A stretch of DNA of 64,000 nt from positions 620,001-684,000 of the forward strand of contig JAPZRO010000004.1 of NCBI GenBank assembly GCA_027531395.1, written 5' to 3'. Below are positions 28,739-37,570 of this stretch, in pieces. The notes beneath the pieces were generated by a model. The model was not told the origin of the DNA. It searched no databases and saw only the letters and a program-made list of their open reading frames with translations. The stretch's first letter is position 1. Every line of letters begins with the position of its first letter. Both the position numbers and the translations under genes were made by a program. This stretch comes from Porphyrobacter sp. (GTDB lineage Bacteria > Pseudomonadota > Alphaproteobacteria > Sphingomonadales > Sphingomonadaceae).

Positions 28739-30922
28739 GTGTCCCTCAAGGGTCTCTTGTCATCGCGCGGCCCATCCGCGCTGCGCGGCCTTCGCGGTCA
28801 GGCGGCATCGGCGCTGTCCGATGGCGAACGGCTGGCGATGCTCGACGAGCTGGAAAAGTCCGGGCTCGGCTGGTTCTGGGCGAGCGACGCCGCAGGCAAA
28901 CTGACCTACATCTCTGCCGCGATTGCCGAACGGCTCGATGTGCCGCTGACCGATCTGCTCGGCCAGCCGCTCACCGGCATCTTCACCGCCGCCGAACGCG
29001 AAGGGCGCGCCAAGTCGCTCTCGCTGATGCTCGGCGCACACAAGGCTTTCACCGGCATGGCGGTGCGCGCCGCGCGCAGGCCTGACGGCCCGGTGCTGCG
29101 TCTGGCCGGGCAGCCGGTGTTCACCTCAGGGGATCGCTTCGCGGGCTTCCGCGGCACCGGCGCCGACATCACCGACGAGTTCTACCGCGAGGAGGAAACC
29201 GCGCGGCTCGCCCGGTTCGATTCGCTCACTGGCCTGTCGAACCGCCACCGCATGGCGCATCAGATTGAGACCACGCTGACCGCGTTCAAGGCCGCGCGCC
29301 GCAACTGCGCGGTGATGATGCTCGATCTCGACCGCTTCAAGCATGTCAACGACACGCTCGGTCATGCTGCCGGGGACGAACTGCTCAAGCAGGTCGCCGC
29401 GCGCCTCACCCGTGCGATCGACCGCGAATGCGAGATCGGGCGGTTGGGCGGCGATGAATTCCAGGTGCTGCTGCCCGATATCGACGATCGCGGCGAACTC
29501 GGCGAGCTGGCGGCCAAGATCATCGCGATGCTGCGCCAGCCCTACAGTCTCGAAGAGGGGCGCTGCGTGATCGGCGCGTCGGTTGGCATTGCGATCGCGC
29601 CGCATGACGGGGTCAATCACGAGGAAATCGTGCGCGCGGCCGACCTTGCGCTTTATGCCGCGAAAAACGGCGGGCGCGGGCAGTACCGGTTCTTCTCGGG
29701 CGAGCTCGAGAACGAGACGATCTTCCGCCGCCGGCTCGAACAGCATCTCGGCGAAGCGCTGAGCGAGGAGCAGCTGTTCCTGCGGTTCGAGCCGATCGTG
29801 AACGGCGCGACGCAGACGGTGCAGGCGGTCGAGGCGCATGTGTGCTGGAACCACGCCGAACGCGGGATCATCGACGAGGAGGAATTCGTCCAGATCGTCG
29901 AGGGCTCCAGCCTGATCGGCGAGGTCGGGATGTGGGCGATCAACGAGGCTTGCCGCCGTGCGGCCGACTGGCCCGACAGCGTGCGCATCGCGGTGAACGT
30001 TCCGGTGGCGCTGTTCCTCTCGGAAACCTTCGTCGAACAGGTCAGCGAGGCGCTGTCCGATACGGGGCTGGCAGCGAACCGGCTCGAGCTGGAAATCAGC
30101 GAGGCGGTGTTCTTCGGCGATACCGCGGTGGTCGACCGCACGCTCGCCAGCCTGTTCAAGATCGGTGTGCGCATGACGCTCGACGAGTTCGGCTCGGGCT
30201 ATTCCTCGCTCGCCTATCTGCGCCGCGCACCGTTTGACTCGATCAAGATCGACCAGAAGCTGCTGGCAGAAGTGGAACGCCACGATAGCCGCGAACTGGG
30301 GCTGGTGCGGGCGATCGTGGCGCTGGCCGGCGCGCTGGAGATGGACACCATCGCCAACGGCATCGAAAGCGCGCCGATGCTCGCGCTGCTGAGCGAATGC
30401 GGGGTGCGCTACCTGCAGGGCCCGATCTTCAGCGAGCCAGTCGATCAGGACATGATCGCGCAGGAGATCGCGGGCGGGACGTGGAAGATCGAACCCGGCT
30501 CGAACCGCACCCGCCGCGCCCGGCGCCGCACCGTGTTCCGCAAGATCCAGGTGATCCACGACGACTATGCCTACGAGGTAACGCTGCGCAACCTGTCGCG
30601 CACCGGCGCGCTGATCCAAGGGCTGGCGGATGTGCCCAAGGGCACGCAGTTCGTTGTCGATCTCGGCGGCGGGCAGCTTGCCGTGGCGACCGTGACGCGC
30701 TCGAGCGGCGATACGCAGGGGCTGGAATTCGAGCAGTCGTTGGTCGATGACGGTTCGGGCGGACTGTGTACCCGCAACCGCGTCTCGCCCTATGCGCTGG
30801 CCTCCGCCGGAGCCCCGCTCGCCGCGCTTGCCCCGGGCAGCTATCAGGGCATGATGGGTGGGCTGATCGACCAAAGCGGCGCCCCCAAATTCGGTTATGC
30901 CCACAGCGCGAGGATCGACTGA
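28739..30922 (+). CDS. soluble PAS-GGDEF-degenerate EAL-PilZ protein
   Basis: A 727-residue paralogue of the preceding gene in tandem, lacking its membrane domain (no hydrophobic segments). A PAS domain (KSGLGWFWASDAAGKLTYIS, about 40-160) is followed by an intact GGDEF motif (residues 237-241, RLGGDEFQV), then an EAL domain with key losses. EAL is EAH (365-367), DDFGTG is DEFGSG (Glu483 for Asp), and the AEGVE glutamate is Asn540 (ANGIES). A PilZ-like C-terminus (RRRTVFRK, NLSRTGALIQG) follows. Probably a diguanylate cyclase or c-di-GMP binder without phosphodiesterase activity. GTG start at 28739 preceded by GAAAGG. Confidence 0.88.
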   Translation: MSLKGLLSSRGPSALRGLRGQAASALSDGERLAMLDELEKSGLGWFWASDAAGKLTYISAAIAERLDVPLTDLLGQPLTGIFTAAEREGRAKSLSLMLGAHKAFTGMAVRAARRPDGPVLRLAGQPVFTSGDRFAGFRGTGADITDEFYREEETARLARFDSLTGLSNRHRMAHQIETTLTAFKAARRNCAVMMLDLDRFKHVNDTLGHAAGDELLKQVAARLTRAIDRECEIGRLGGDEFQVLLPDIDDRGELGELAAKIIAMLRQPYSLEEGRCVIGASVGIAIAPHDGVNHEEIVRAADLALYAAKNGGRGQYRFFSGELENETIFRRRLEQHLGEALSEEQLFLRFEPIVNGATQTVQAVEAHVCWNHAERGIIDEEEFVQIVEGSSLIGEVGMWAINEACRRAADWPDSVRIAVNVPVALFLSETFVEQVSEALSDTGLAANRLELEISEAVFFGDTAVVDRTLASLFKIGVRMTLDEFGSGYSSLAYLRRAPFDSIKIDQKLLAEVERHDSRELGLVRAIVALAGALEMDTIANGIESAPMLALLSECGVRYLQGPIFSEPVDQDMIAQEIAGGTWKIEPGSNRTRRARRRTVFRKIQVIHDDYAYEVTLRNLSRTGALIQGLADVPKGTQFVVDLGGGQLAVATVTRSSGDTQGLEFEQSLVDDGSGGLCTRNRVSPYALASAGAPLAALAPGSYQGMMGGLIDQSGAPKFGYAHSARID

Positions 30923-30981
30923 GGGCTGTTGCGTTTTTCTCGAATGACTTTGCGGCACCGCAACGCTAAGTCGCGGGCGCA

Positions 30982-32799
30982 ATGACTGACCTTTCCAAGA
31001 TCCGCAATTTTTCGATCATCGCGCATATCGACCATGGCAAGTCGACCCTCGCGGACCGGCTGATCCAGTTCACCGGAGGCCTCTCCGAGCGTGAGATGTC
31101 CGCGCAAGTCCTTGATAACATGGACATCGAGAAAGAGCGCGGGATCACCATCAAGGCCCAGACCGTCCGCCTCACCTACACCGCCAAGGACGGCGAGACC
31201 TATCAGCTCAACCTGATGGACACCCCCGGCCACGTCGACTTCGCCTATGAAGTCAGCCGCTCCCTCGCCGCCTGCGAGGGCGCGCTGCTCGTCGTCGACG
31301 CCGCGCAGGGCGTGGAAGCCCAGACCCTCGCCAACGTCTACCAGTCGATCGAGCACGATCACGAGATCGTCCCCGTCATCAACAAGATCGATCTGCCCGC
31401 CGCCGAACCCGAAAAGGTCCGCCACGAGATCGAGGAAATCATCGGCCTCGACGCCTCGGATGCCGTCCTTGCATCCGCCAAGTCGGGGATCGGCATCGCC
31501 GAGGTGCTCGAAGCCGTCGTCACCCGCATCCCCGCGCCCAAGGGCACGGTCGACGCGCCGCTCAAGGCGAGCCTCGTGGACTCGTGGTACGACCCCTATC
31601 TCGGCGTCGTCATCCTCGTGCGCGTGATCGACGGTAAGCTCACCAAGGGCCTCAACATCCGCTTCATGCAGGGCGGCACCCAGCACCTTGTCGACCGCGT
31701 CGGCTGCTTCACCCCCAAGCGCACCGACCTCTCGGAGCTCGGCCCGGGCGAGATCGGCTTCATCACCGCCCAGATCAAGGAGGTGGAGCAGGCCCGCGTC
31801 GGCGACACCATCACCACGGTGAAGGGCGGGGCGAGCGAGGCGCTGCCGGGCTACAAGGAAGTCCAGCCGGTGGTGTTCTGCGGGCTGTTCCCGGTCGACG
31901 CCGCCGACTTCGAAAAGCTGCGCGAGTCCATCGGCAAGCTGCGCCTCAACGACGCCTCCTTCTCCTACGAGATGGAGAGCAGCGCCGCGCTCGGCTTCGG
32001 CTTCCGCTGCGGGTTCCTCGGGCTGTTGCACCTTGAAATCATTCAGGAACGCCTCAGCCGCGAATATGACCTCGACCTCATCACCACCGCGCCTTCGGTG
32101 GTCTATCGCGTCCATCTCGGCCACTCCAAGACCGAGGACGCCAAGGTCATCGACATCCACAACCCCGCCGACTGGCCGGACGTGAACCGCATCGAGATGA
32201 TCGAGGAGCCGTGGATCAAGGCGGTGATCTACACCCCCGACGAATATCTCGGCAGCATCCTGAAGCTGTGTCAGGACCGCCGCGGCATCCAGACCGAACT
32301 GACCTATGTGGGCGGCCGCGCGCAGGTGACCTACGAACTGCCGCTCAACGAAGTGGTGTTCGACTTCTACGACCGGCTGAAGTCGATCAGCCGTGGCTAC
32401 GCCAGCTTCGACTACGAGCAGATCGGCAGCCGCGAGGGCGACCTCGTGAAGATGAACATCCTCGTCAACAACGAGCCGGTCGACGCGCTCAGCCTGATCG
32501 TCCACCGCGGCGTCGCCGAAGAGCGCGGCCGGGGGATGTGCGAGCGCCTCAAGGACCTGATCCCGCGCCACCTGTTCAAGATCCCGATCCAGGCCGCGAT
32601 CGGCGGCAAAGTGATCGCCCGCGAGACCATCGCCGCGCTGCGCAAGGATGTGACCGCAAAGTGCTATGGCGGTGACATTACCCGGAAGAAGAAGCTGCTG
32701 GAGAAGCAGAAGAAGGGGAAGGCGCGGATGCGGGAGTACGGCAATGTGTCGATCCCGCAGGAGGCGTTTATTGCTGCGCTGAGGATGGGGGAGGAGTGA
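30982..32799 (+). CDS. lepA: elongation factor 4 (LepA)
   Basis: A 605-residue translational GTPase: G1 [17 protein letters not shown]2 [12 protein letters not shown]3 DTPGHVDF, G4 NKIDLP, then EF-G-like domains and the LepA-specific C-terminal domain ([34 protein letters not shown]). It back-translocates or remodels stalled ribosomes. Length is normal (about 600). Monocistronic: 59 bp after the GGDEF gene and followed by a repeat-rich non-coding stretch. Confidence 0.97.
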   Translation: MTDLSKIRNFSIIAHIDHGKSTLADRLIQFTGGLSEREMSAQVLDNMDIEKERGITIKAQTVRLTYTAKDGETYQLNLMDTPGHVDFAYEVSRSLAACEGALLVVDAAQGVEAQTLANVYQSIEHDHEIVPVINKIDLPAAEPEKVRHEIEEIIGLDASDAVLASAKSGIGIAEVLEAVVTRIPAPKGTVDAPLKASLVDSWYDPYLGVVILVRVIDGKLTKGLNIRFMQGGTQHLVDRVGCFTPKRTDLSELGPGEIGFITAQIKEVEQARVGDTITTVKGGASEALPGYKEVQPVVFCGLFPVDAADFEKLRESIGKLRLNDASFSYEMESSAALGFGFRCGFLGLLHLEIIQERLSREYDLDLITTAPSVVYRVHLGHSKTEDAKVIDIHNPADWPDVNRIEMIEEPWIKAVIYTPDEYLGSILKLCQDRRGIQTELTYVGGRAQVTYELPLNEVVFDFYDRLKSISRGYASFDYEQIGSREGDLVKMNILVNNEPVDALSLIVHRGVAEERGRGMCERLKDLIPRHLFKIPIQAAIGGKVIARETIAALRKDVTAKCYGGDITRKKKLLEKQKKGKARMREYGNVSIPQEAFIAALRMGEE

Positions 32800-32917
32800 A
32801 GCCCCGCGAGTAAGCGAAGCTTACGAGCGAGAGGCTGTAACTCCGGCCGGCGGGTGGCCGCAGGCCAACCCGTTCGACGTCATGGCCGCGGCTTTGCCGC
32901 GGCTGGTTTTCTTCTTC

Positions 32918-33014
32918 CCGTTCGCCCTGAGCTTGTCGAAGGGCCGTTCTTCCCTTCCGTCGCTGCGCGCTACTCAAAGAAAGTGCAGTCCTTCGACAAG
33001 CTCAGGACGAACGG
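32918..33014. repeat. interspersed palindromic repeat (CCGTTCG...TCGAAGG type)
   Basis: CCGTTCGCCCTGAGCTTGTCGAAGG (32918-32942) is followed after 47 bp by its reverse complement with one mismatch (32990-33014). The same element occurs at 47549-47629. This class of element is widespread in Sphingomonadales genomes. The rest of 32800-33082 has no gene. Confidence 0.85.
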
Positions 33015-33082
33015 TTCTGGGTGAGGGGGATCGCAGGTGGTGGAATTGCGGGGAGCAATCTCCACCCTCGTACACGACTTAC

Positions 33083-33808
33083 TTATGCCTGTTCTGGATT
33101 TGGAGCGACACGCTTGAAGTCGCCTTTGAACTCGCCCTCTATTCCATCCTGATCTAGAGGATCTCCAATCGAAAAATCGCGCATGTAAACACGAACGGTT
33201 TGAGAGTTGGATTTTTCCTTCATCACTATCAATAGCTGTGCTTCTTTTTGGTTGCCGATTCGCAGACCACCCGTGTTTGCACCACGTCCAGGCTCAGTAT
33301 CGTAGCCCACCATAATCATTTCTTGGACTACACTCGCGGAGTACAGTTGGCGCGGCGGGTCGCCTTCGACTTCAATGATGTAGTACACAAATGAGCCCGG
33401 TTCTGCATCGCTGAATCGGAGGGCATGAAACTGCGGTTTGCCCGTCGCCTTGCATCTGATCGTCGCGACCAGCTCGGGACGATTGTATATAAATCGTGCT
33501 CCATGCCATGTTACTTTACGTCGTTCTTCAGCGGCGACAACGAAGGGCGCGCGTGCCAGCATAAGAACTGCCCATGCCGGCAATGCGAACAGCATTGCTC
33601 TGGCTGCTAGCTCCCATTCACTTTTTTCGCTGCTCATAGCTTCTCGATCGGCCGAGGCGAAGATGAGGGCCGTTGTAGCGAAGGCTACAATTAGCGAGAG
33701 CAGCTGCTCCATGTTCCACAGGGGCGCCCAAAACTCGCGCCAAAAAACGGGAAGAATTTTCCTAATACGCCTTTGGCGTTTTGCGCGTCGGATGTCTCGC
33801 TCGTTCAC
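33083..33808 (-). CDS. orphan membrane protein of unknown function
   Basis: A 241-residue protein from a GTG start. A very basic N-terminus (RDIRRAKRQRRIRKIL) is followed by two hydrophobic segments (about residues 35-52 LLSLIVAFATTALIFASA and 68-92), then a soluble beta-rich domain of about 150 residues. I recognise no family. Its codon usage and base composition are clearly less GC-rich than neighbouring genes, and it sits inside the inverted-repeat-bracketed segment, which suggests horizontal acquisition. Upstream in-frame starts (for example ATG 33934) are possible but that sequence does not look coding. Confidence 0.6.
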   Translation of the reverse strand: MNERDIRRAKRQRRIRKILPVFWREFWAPLWNMEQLLSLIVAFATTALIFASADREAMSSEKSEWELAARAMLFALPAWAVLMLARAPFVVAAEERRKVTWHGARFIYNRPELVATIRCKATGKPQFHALRFSDAEPGSFVYYIIEVEGDPPRQLYSASVVQEMIMVGYDTEPGRGANTGGLRIGNQKEAQLLIVMKEKSNSQTVRVYMRDFSIGDPLDQDGIEGEFKGDFKRVAPNPEQA

Positions 33809-34156
33809 ATGATTAGAATAGCACTGCCACGCAAATCGCGAAGTTTGAAGCAACCCTTGTCCACGCAAAGTTTTCGAGGTTTTAGTGTGACCTAGATAGA
33901 CTTGGTGCGCGGCGGATTGTAGTGCGGTCTTCATACCAAAGGGATTACCTACCCCGCCCCTCCACCATCCTAAGGATGGTCCCCCTCCCTTCAAGGGAAG
34001 AAAAGTCCCAGCCACGGCAAAGCCGCGGCCATGACGTCGAACGGGATCACCCCTCGCTCTGCGTCGGGGCGACCCGCCGGCCGGGTCGGGTGATGCGCTG
34101 ACGCGCACCGGCTTGCAGCTTGCCGTTCGCTGCGCGAACGTCTGCGCTGCGCGCCT
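33809..34156. other. non-coding stretch with repeat arms and hairpins
   Basis: 348 bp without a convincing gene. It contains the right arms of the inverted repeat (34008-34045, 34072-34084) and a short hairpin ACCATCC-TAA-GGATGGT near 33963-33980. A relatively AT-rich part at 33810-33950 probably carries the promoter of the orphan gene. Confidence 0.5.
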
Positions 34157-34942
34157 TCACTCCTCCGGCCCAACCAACCGCAACCCCTCCGGCGGATCAA
34201 AGTGATCCCCCCGCGCCTGCCACTTCACATCGAGCACCGCGCGGGTCTTCGCGTCGGCGTTCATCGCGGCGAGGTCGCGGTCGCGCAAGGCGATGAAGTG
34301 CGCCCAGGCGCTGCGGGTCTCCTCCGAGAGGGCGGCCCAGCGGTGTTCGGCCTCGCGCTGGAAGCGGGTGCGCAGGTCAGTGATCTTGCGGTCTATTCTG
34401 GCGCGCACCTCTTCGGGCGTGACGTTGGGCTGCTCGGCCTCCCATTCCTTGCGCCACTGCTTCTTGTGGCGTTCGAGCTCCATCCGGCCGATCGCGTTCA
34501 ATGCCTTGGGGGCGCCGTCGGCGAAGCGCTCGGGGGCGCGGTTGCGCAGGATGAACATCAGCAACCGGTCGTTGTAGCGGCGGCGGGTGCCGATGAGCTT
34601 GCCGTAGGAATAGAGCGGTTCCTCCACGCCGTTGAGGGCGCGGTCCATCACCACGTCCTCGACCCGGGCGACGCCGAGCTGGAGCGCGGCCTCCCACGCC
34701 TTGCGGAAGGTCTCGGCGCCGGGCTGGCGGCGCAGGTGGTAGGCGCCGACGGTGCTCATGTTGACCGCCTTGCACGCGGCCTCGACCGAGCCGGTGTCGG
34801 CCAGCGCCTCGATGAAGGCGATCTGGCGCTCGGGCGTCCAGCCGTCGTGGCGCGCGCACTGGCGCGGGACGGGGGTGAAGGGGGGCAGCTCTCCGGCAGG
34901 GACGGGGAGGCGGGTGGTGCGGGGGTCTTTGCGTCTGGTCAT
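34157..34942 (-). CDS. HTH-containing protein of unknown function
   Basis: A 261-residue protein. Residues 30-75 (HDGWTPERQIAFIEALADTGSVEAACKAVNMSTVGAYHLRRQPGAE) read as a helix-turn-helix reminiscent of phage terminase small subunits or homeodomain-like DNA binders. The rest is charged and helical (ELERHKKQWRKEWEAEQPNVTPEEVRARIDRKITDLRTR). Proteins of this kind are common single genes in sphingomonads, but no role is known. It borders the inverted-repeat segment; composition is like the host's. Divergent from bamD (107 bp between starts). Confidence 0.7.
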   Translation of the reverse strand: MTRRKDPRTTRLPVPAGELPPFTPVPRQCARHDGWTPERQIAFIEALADTGSVEAACKAVNMSTVGAYHLRRQPGAETFRKAWEAALQLGVARVEDVVMDRALNGVEEPLYSYGKLIGTRRRYNDRLLMFILRNRAPERFADGAPKALNAIGRMELERHKKQWRKEWEAEQPNVTPEEVRARIDRKITDLRTRFQREAEHRWAALSEETRSAWAHFIALRDRDLAAMNADAKTRAVLDVKWQARGDHFDPPEGLRLVGPEE

Positions 34943-35049
34943 GGGATGGAGAGGAACACAAAACGGGCGTGTAGGAAAATGTGGGCGGATCGCGCAGGCC
35001 GTGCGGGCTTCACTTGGCGTTCAGCGCGCCCCTCGCTATAGGGTGCGCC

Positions 35050-35844
35050 ATGGTGACCACGTTCTCTTCCCGTATCGCGCGCGCGGCTCTGATCGCGGCG
35101 GCGCTTGCCACCACTGCCGGGTGCGCCCGTTCGACCGAGGGCAAGGACGTCGCCTACGTCGCGCGTGACGTCGAATCGCTCTATGCCGAGGCGCAGCGGC
35201 GGCTCGATCGCGGCAACACGCTGGTCGCCGCGGCGCTGTTCGACGAGGTCGAGCGTCAGCACCCCTATTCGCCCTGGGCCCGCCGCGCGCAGCTGATGAG
35301 CGCCTTCAGCTATTACATCGCGCGCGACTACAACAAGGCGATCCAGAACGCGCAGCGGTTCCTGTCGATCCACCCGGGCAACAAGGACGCGCCTTACGCC
35401 TATTATCTGATCGCGCTCTCCTATTACGAGCAGATCAGCGATGTGAACCGCGACCAGAAGATCACCGAGCAGGCGCAGACCGCGCTGCGTGAGGTCAACC
35501 GGCGCTTCCCGCAGACCGAGTATGCCGCCGACGCGCGGCTGAAGCTCGATCTGGTGGCGGATCACCTCGCGGGCAAGGAAATGGAGATCGGCCGCCATTA
35601 CCAGCGCATGGGCATGTGGCTCGCCGCCGACATGCGCTTCCGCAACGTGGTCGAGAAGTTCGACACCACCAGCCACACGCCCGAGGCGCTCTACCGTCTG
35701 ACCGAGAGCAGCCTCGCGCTCGGCATCCCCGAGGAAGCGGTGAAGTACGCAGCCGTGCTCGGCGCCAACTACCCCGGGACCGAGTGGTACGAGAAGGCGT
35801 TCAAGCTGGTGAACAAGCACGCCGAGGGCGTCACCGCGAGCTGA
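35050..35844 (+). CDS. bamD: outer-membrane protein assembly factor BamD
   Basis: A 264-residue lipoprotein (lipobox TTAGC near residue 23) of the BAM complex that inserts beta-barrel proteins. Tetratricopeptide-like repeats are visible: LYAEAQRRLDRGNTLVAAALFDEVERQHPYSPWARRAQ, ARDYNKAIQNAQRFLSIHPGN, MRFRNVVEKFDTTSHTPEALYRLTE. The start at 35050 gives the intact lipoprotein signal. In many alphaproteobacteria bamD is followed by recN and ligA; here chrA on the opposite strand intervenes. Confidence 0.93.
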   Translation: MVTTFSSRIARAALIAAALATTAGCARSTEGKDVAYVARDVESLYAEAQRRLDRGNTLVAAALFDEVERQHPYSPWARRAQLMSAFSYYIARDYNKAIQNAQRFLSIHPGNKDAPYAYYLIALSYYEQISDVNRDQKITEQAQTALREVNRRFPQTEYAADARLKLDLVADHLAGKEMEIGRHYQRMGMWLAADMRFRNVVEKFDTTSHTPEALYRLTESSLALGIPEEAVKYAAVLGANYPGTEWYEKAFKLVNKHAEGVTAS

Positions 35845-35978
35845 TCCTTACCGGCGTGTCTGCGCGTCGAGCCACGCCGCGACCTGCGGCATGGGGCGTT
35901 CCTTCATCTGCTCCCTGAGCGTGCGCCCACCGAAATGGCGCCCCACCGGCCGCGCGCCGCTGCCGCAGGCGGCCCGCC

Positions 35979-37334
35979 TCAGCCGCCCGCCAGCACCAGC
36001 ACCATTCCGCCTGCCGCCGACAGAGCCAGCACGCGCAGCACCGGCCATTTGAGGGCGAAGGTCAGACCCGCCGCGACCACCGCCAGCACCGCCGCGCGCC
36101 AGTCGAGCGAGGCGGGATCGGGCCAGAACAGCCGCAGCGGTCCGAAGCGGCGCTCGCCCACTGCGGCGAACAGCACGTGGAGCGCGAACCATACGGTGAG
36201 ATTGGCGATCACGCCCACCACCGCCGCCGTCACCGCCGCCAGCGCGCCCTTCAATCGCACTGCGTGGCCCAGGCGGTCGATCCACGGGGCGAGCGCGAAG
36301 ATCCACAGGAAGCAGGGCGCGAAGGTCACCCAGGTGGTCAGCCCCGCGCCCAGCAGTCCGGCGACCAGCGGCGAGAACGGCGCAGGGTCGCGGAAGGCAG
36401 CAAGATAGCCCACGAACTGCGTCACCAGGATCAGCGGCCCGGGCGTCGTCTCGGCAAGGCCCAGCCCGTCGGCCATCTCGCCCGCTTGCAGCCAGCCGAA
36501 GGTCTGCACCGCCTCCTGCGCCATATAGGCGAGCACGGCATAGGCCCCGCCGAAGGTCACGATCGCGAGCTGCGAGAAGAAGGCCCCGATCTGCCACAGC
36601 ACATGGTTCTGGCCGAGCGTTGCCGCGACCGCCACCATCGGCGCGGCCCAGACCGCGCCCCACAGCGCCACCGCCTGCACCGTGCTGCGCCACGGGCGGG
36701 GCGGCAGATTGTCGGGCGCGCCGGTCCCCGGTTTCAGCCCCAAAAGCTCTGGCCGCACTGCCGCCGCCGCCAGCCCGATCACGCCTGCGCCCAGCACGAT
36801 CAGCGGGAAGGGCAGATCGAGCAGGAATAGCCCGGCAAAGGCCCCCGCCGCCAGCGCGCGCTTCAGCCCGCCATCGAGCGCGCGCCCCGCGATCCGCAGC
36901 AAGGCCTGCACCACGATCGCCAGCACCGCTGCCTTCACGCCGAGGAACAGCGCCTCGACCAGCGCGAGGTTCGCCGCCAGCGCATAGAGCACCGACAGCG
37001 CGAGGATGATCAGCGCTCCGGGGATCACGAAAAGCAGCCCCGCCGCCAGCCCTCCGCGCCAGCCATGCAGCCGCCAGCCGATCCATGTCGCCAGCTGCTG
37101 CGCCTCGGGGCCGGGCAGGAGGTGGCAGAAATTGAGCGCGTGGAGGAAGTCGCTTTCCGCAATCCAGCCGCGCTCCTCCACCAGCTCGCGGTGCATCAGC
37201 GCGATCTGTCCGGCCGGCCCGCCGAAGCTGAGGAAGCCGATCCGGGTGAACACCCGCAGCAGTTCGGCAAAGGAAGGGGAGGGTGAGGAGTCCAAGGGAG
37301 CAACAGAAGCAGTCAAGCCAACCTCGCATGGCAT
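35979..37334 (-). CDS. chrA: chromate efflux transporter ChrA
   Basis: A 451-residue two-domain (long-chain) CHR-family inner-membrane transporter. Each half repeats the family motif: RIGFLSFGGPAGQIALMHRELVEERGW in the first, IVTFGGAYAVLAYMAQEAV in the second, with LLPGPEAQQLATWIG and ETTPGPLILVTQFVGY as paired loops. It exports chromate. Start uncertain: ATG 37334 is used; a TTG lies upstream at 37367. It is opposite to its neighbours and splits the expected bamD-recN order; no chrB regulator is adjacent. Confidence 0.9.
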   Translation of the reverse strand: MPCEVGLTASVAPLDSSPSPSFAELLRVFTRIGFLSFGGPAGQIALMHRELVEERGWIAESDFLHALNFCHLLPGPEAQQLATWIGWRLHGWRGGLAAGLLFVIPGALIILALSVLYALAANLALVEALFLGVKAAVLAIVVQALLRIAGRALDGGLKRALAAGAFAGLFLLDLPFPLIVLGAGVIGLAAAAVRPELLGLKPGTGAPDNLPPRPWRSTVQAVALWGAVWAAPMVAVAATLGQNHVLWQIGAFFSQLAIVTFGGAYAVLAYMAQEAVQTFGWLQAGEMADGLGLAETTPGPLILVTQFVGYLAAFRDPAPFSPLVAGLLGAGLTTWVTFAPCFLWIFALAPWIDRLGHAVRLKGALAAVTAAVVGVIANLTVWFALHVLFAAVGERRFGPLRLFWPDPASLDWRAAVLAVVAAGLTFALKWPVLRVLALSAAGGMVLVLAGG

Positions 37335-37570
37335 CGCCGCGCCGCAAGCGGCGGGGCTACGAGGCAACGCTTGGGCTTTTCTCGGCCTGAACGGGAGGTT
37401 GCTTTGCCCCGTTGCCGCAGACGATTATCGCGGGCGGGCGGCGCAAGCAAGCGGGCAGAGCAGGGGCAGCACGCTCCACCGCTCCGAAGCGCCTCGCCCC
37501 GAGGCTTGGGGATTGGCCGCGCTTGAGCAGGTGACGCGCGCAGCGGTGTGCGCTATCTGTTCCGCCGCCC

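Larger units (their letters stand above)
32843..34084. repeat. segment bracketed by long imperfect inverted repeats
   Basis: The left arm 32869-32906 and right arm 34008-34045 are 38-nt reverse complements with one mismatch. A second matching block, CCGGCCGGCGGGT (32843-32855) against its complement (34072-34084), lies outside them. The arms enclose about 1.1 kb containing a 25-bp inverted repeat pair and one lower-GC orphan gene. No transposase or target-site duplication is visible. Confidence 0.75.

Noticed and set aside
29126..30982. Long antisense frame across the second GGDEF gene
   Set aside because: Codon-bias shadow; the forward gene has clear GGDEF, EAL-like and PilZ motifs.
35848..35943. 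Possible 32-codon minus-strand peptide (GTG start, ...MPQVAAWLDAQTRR) downstream of chrA
   Set aside because: Reads protein-like, but there is no ribosome site and it is too short to support without conservation data.
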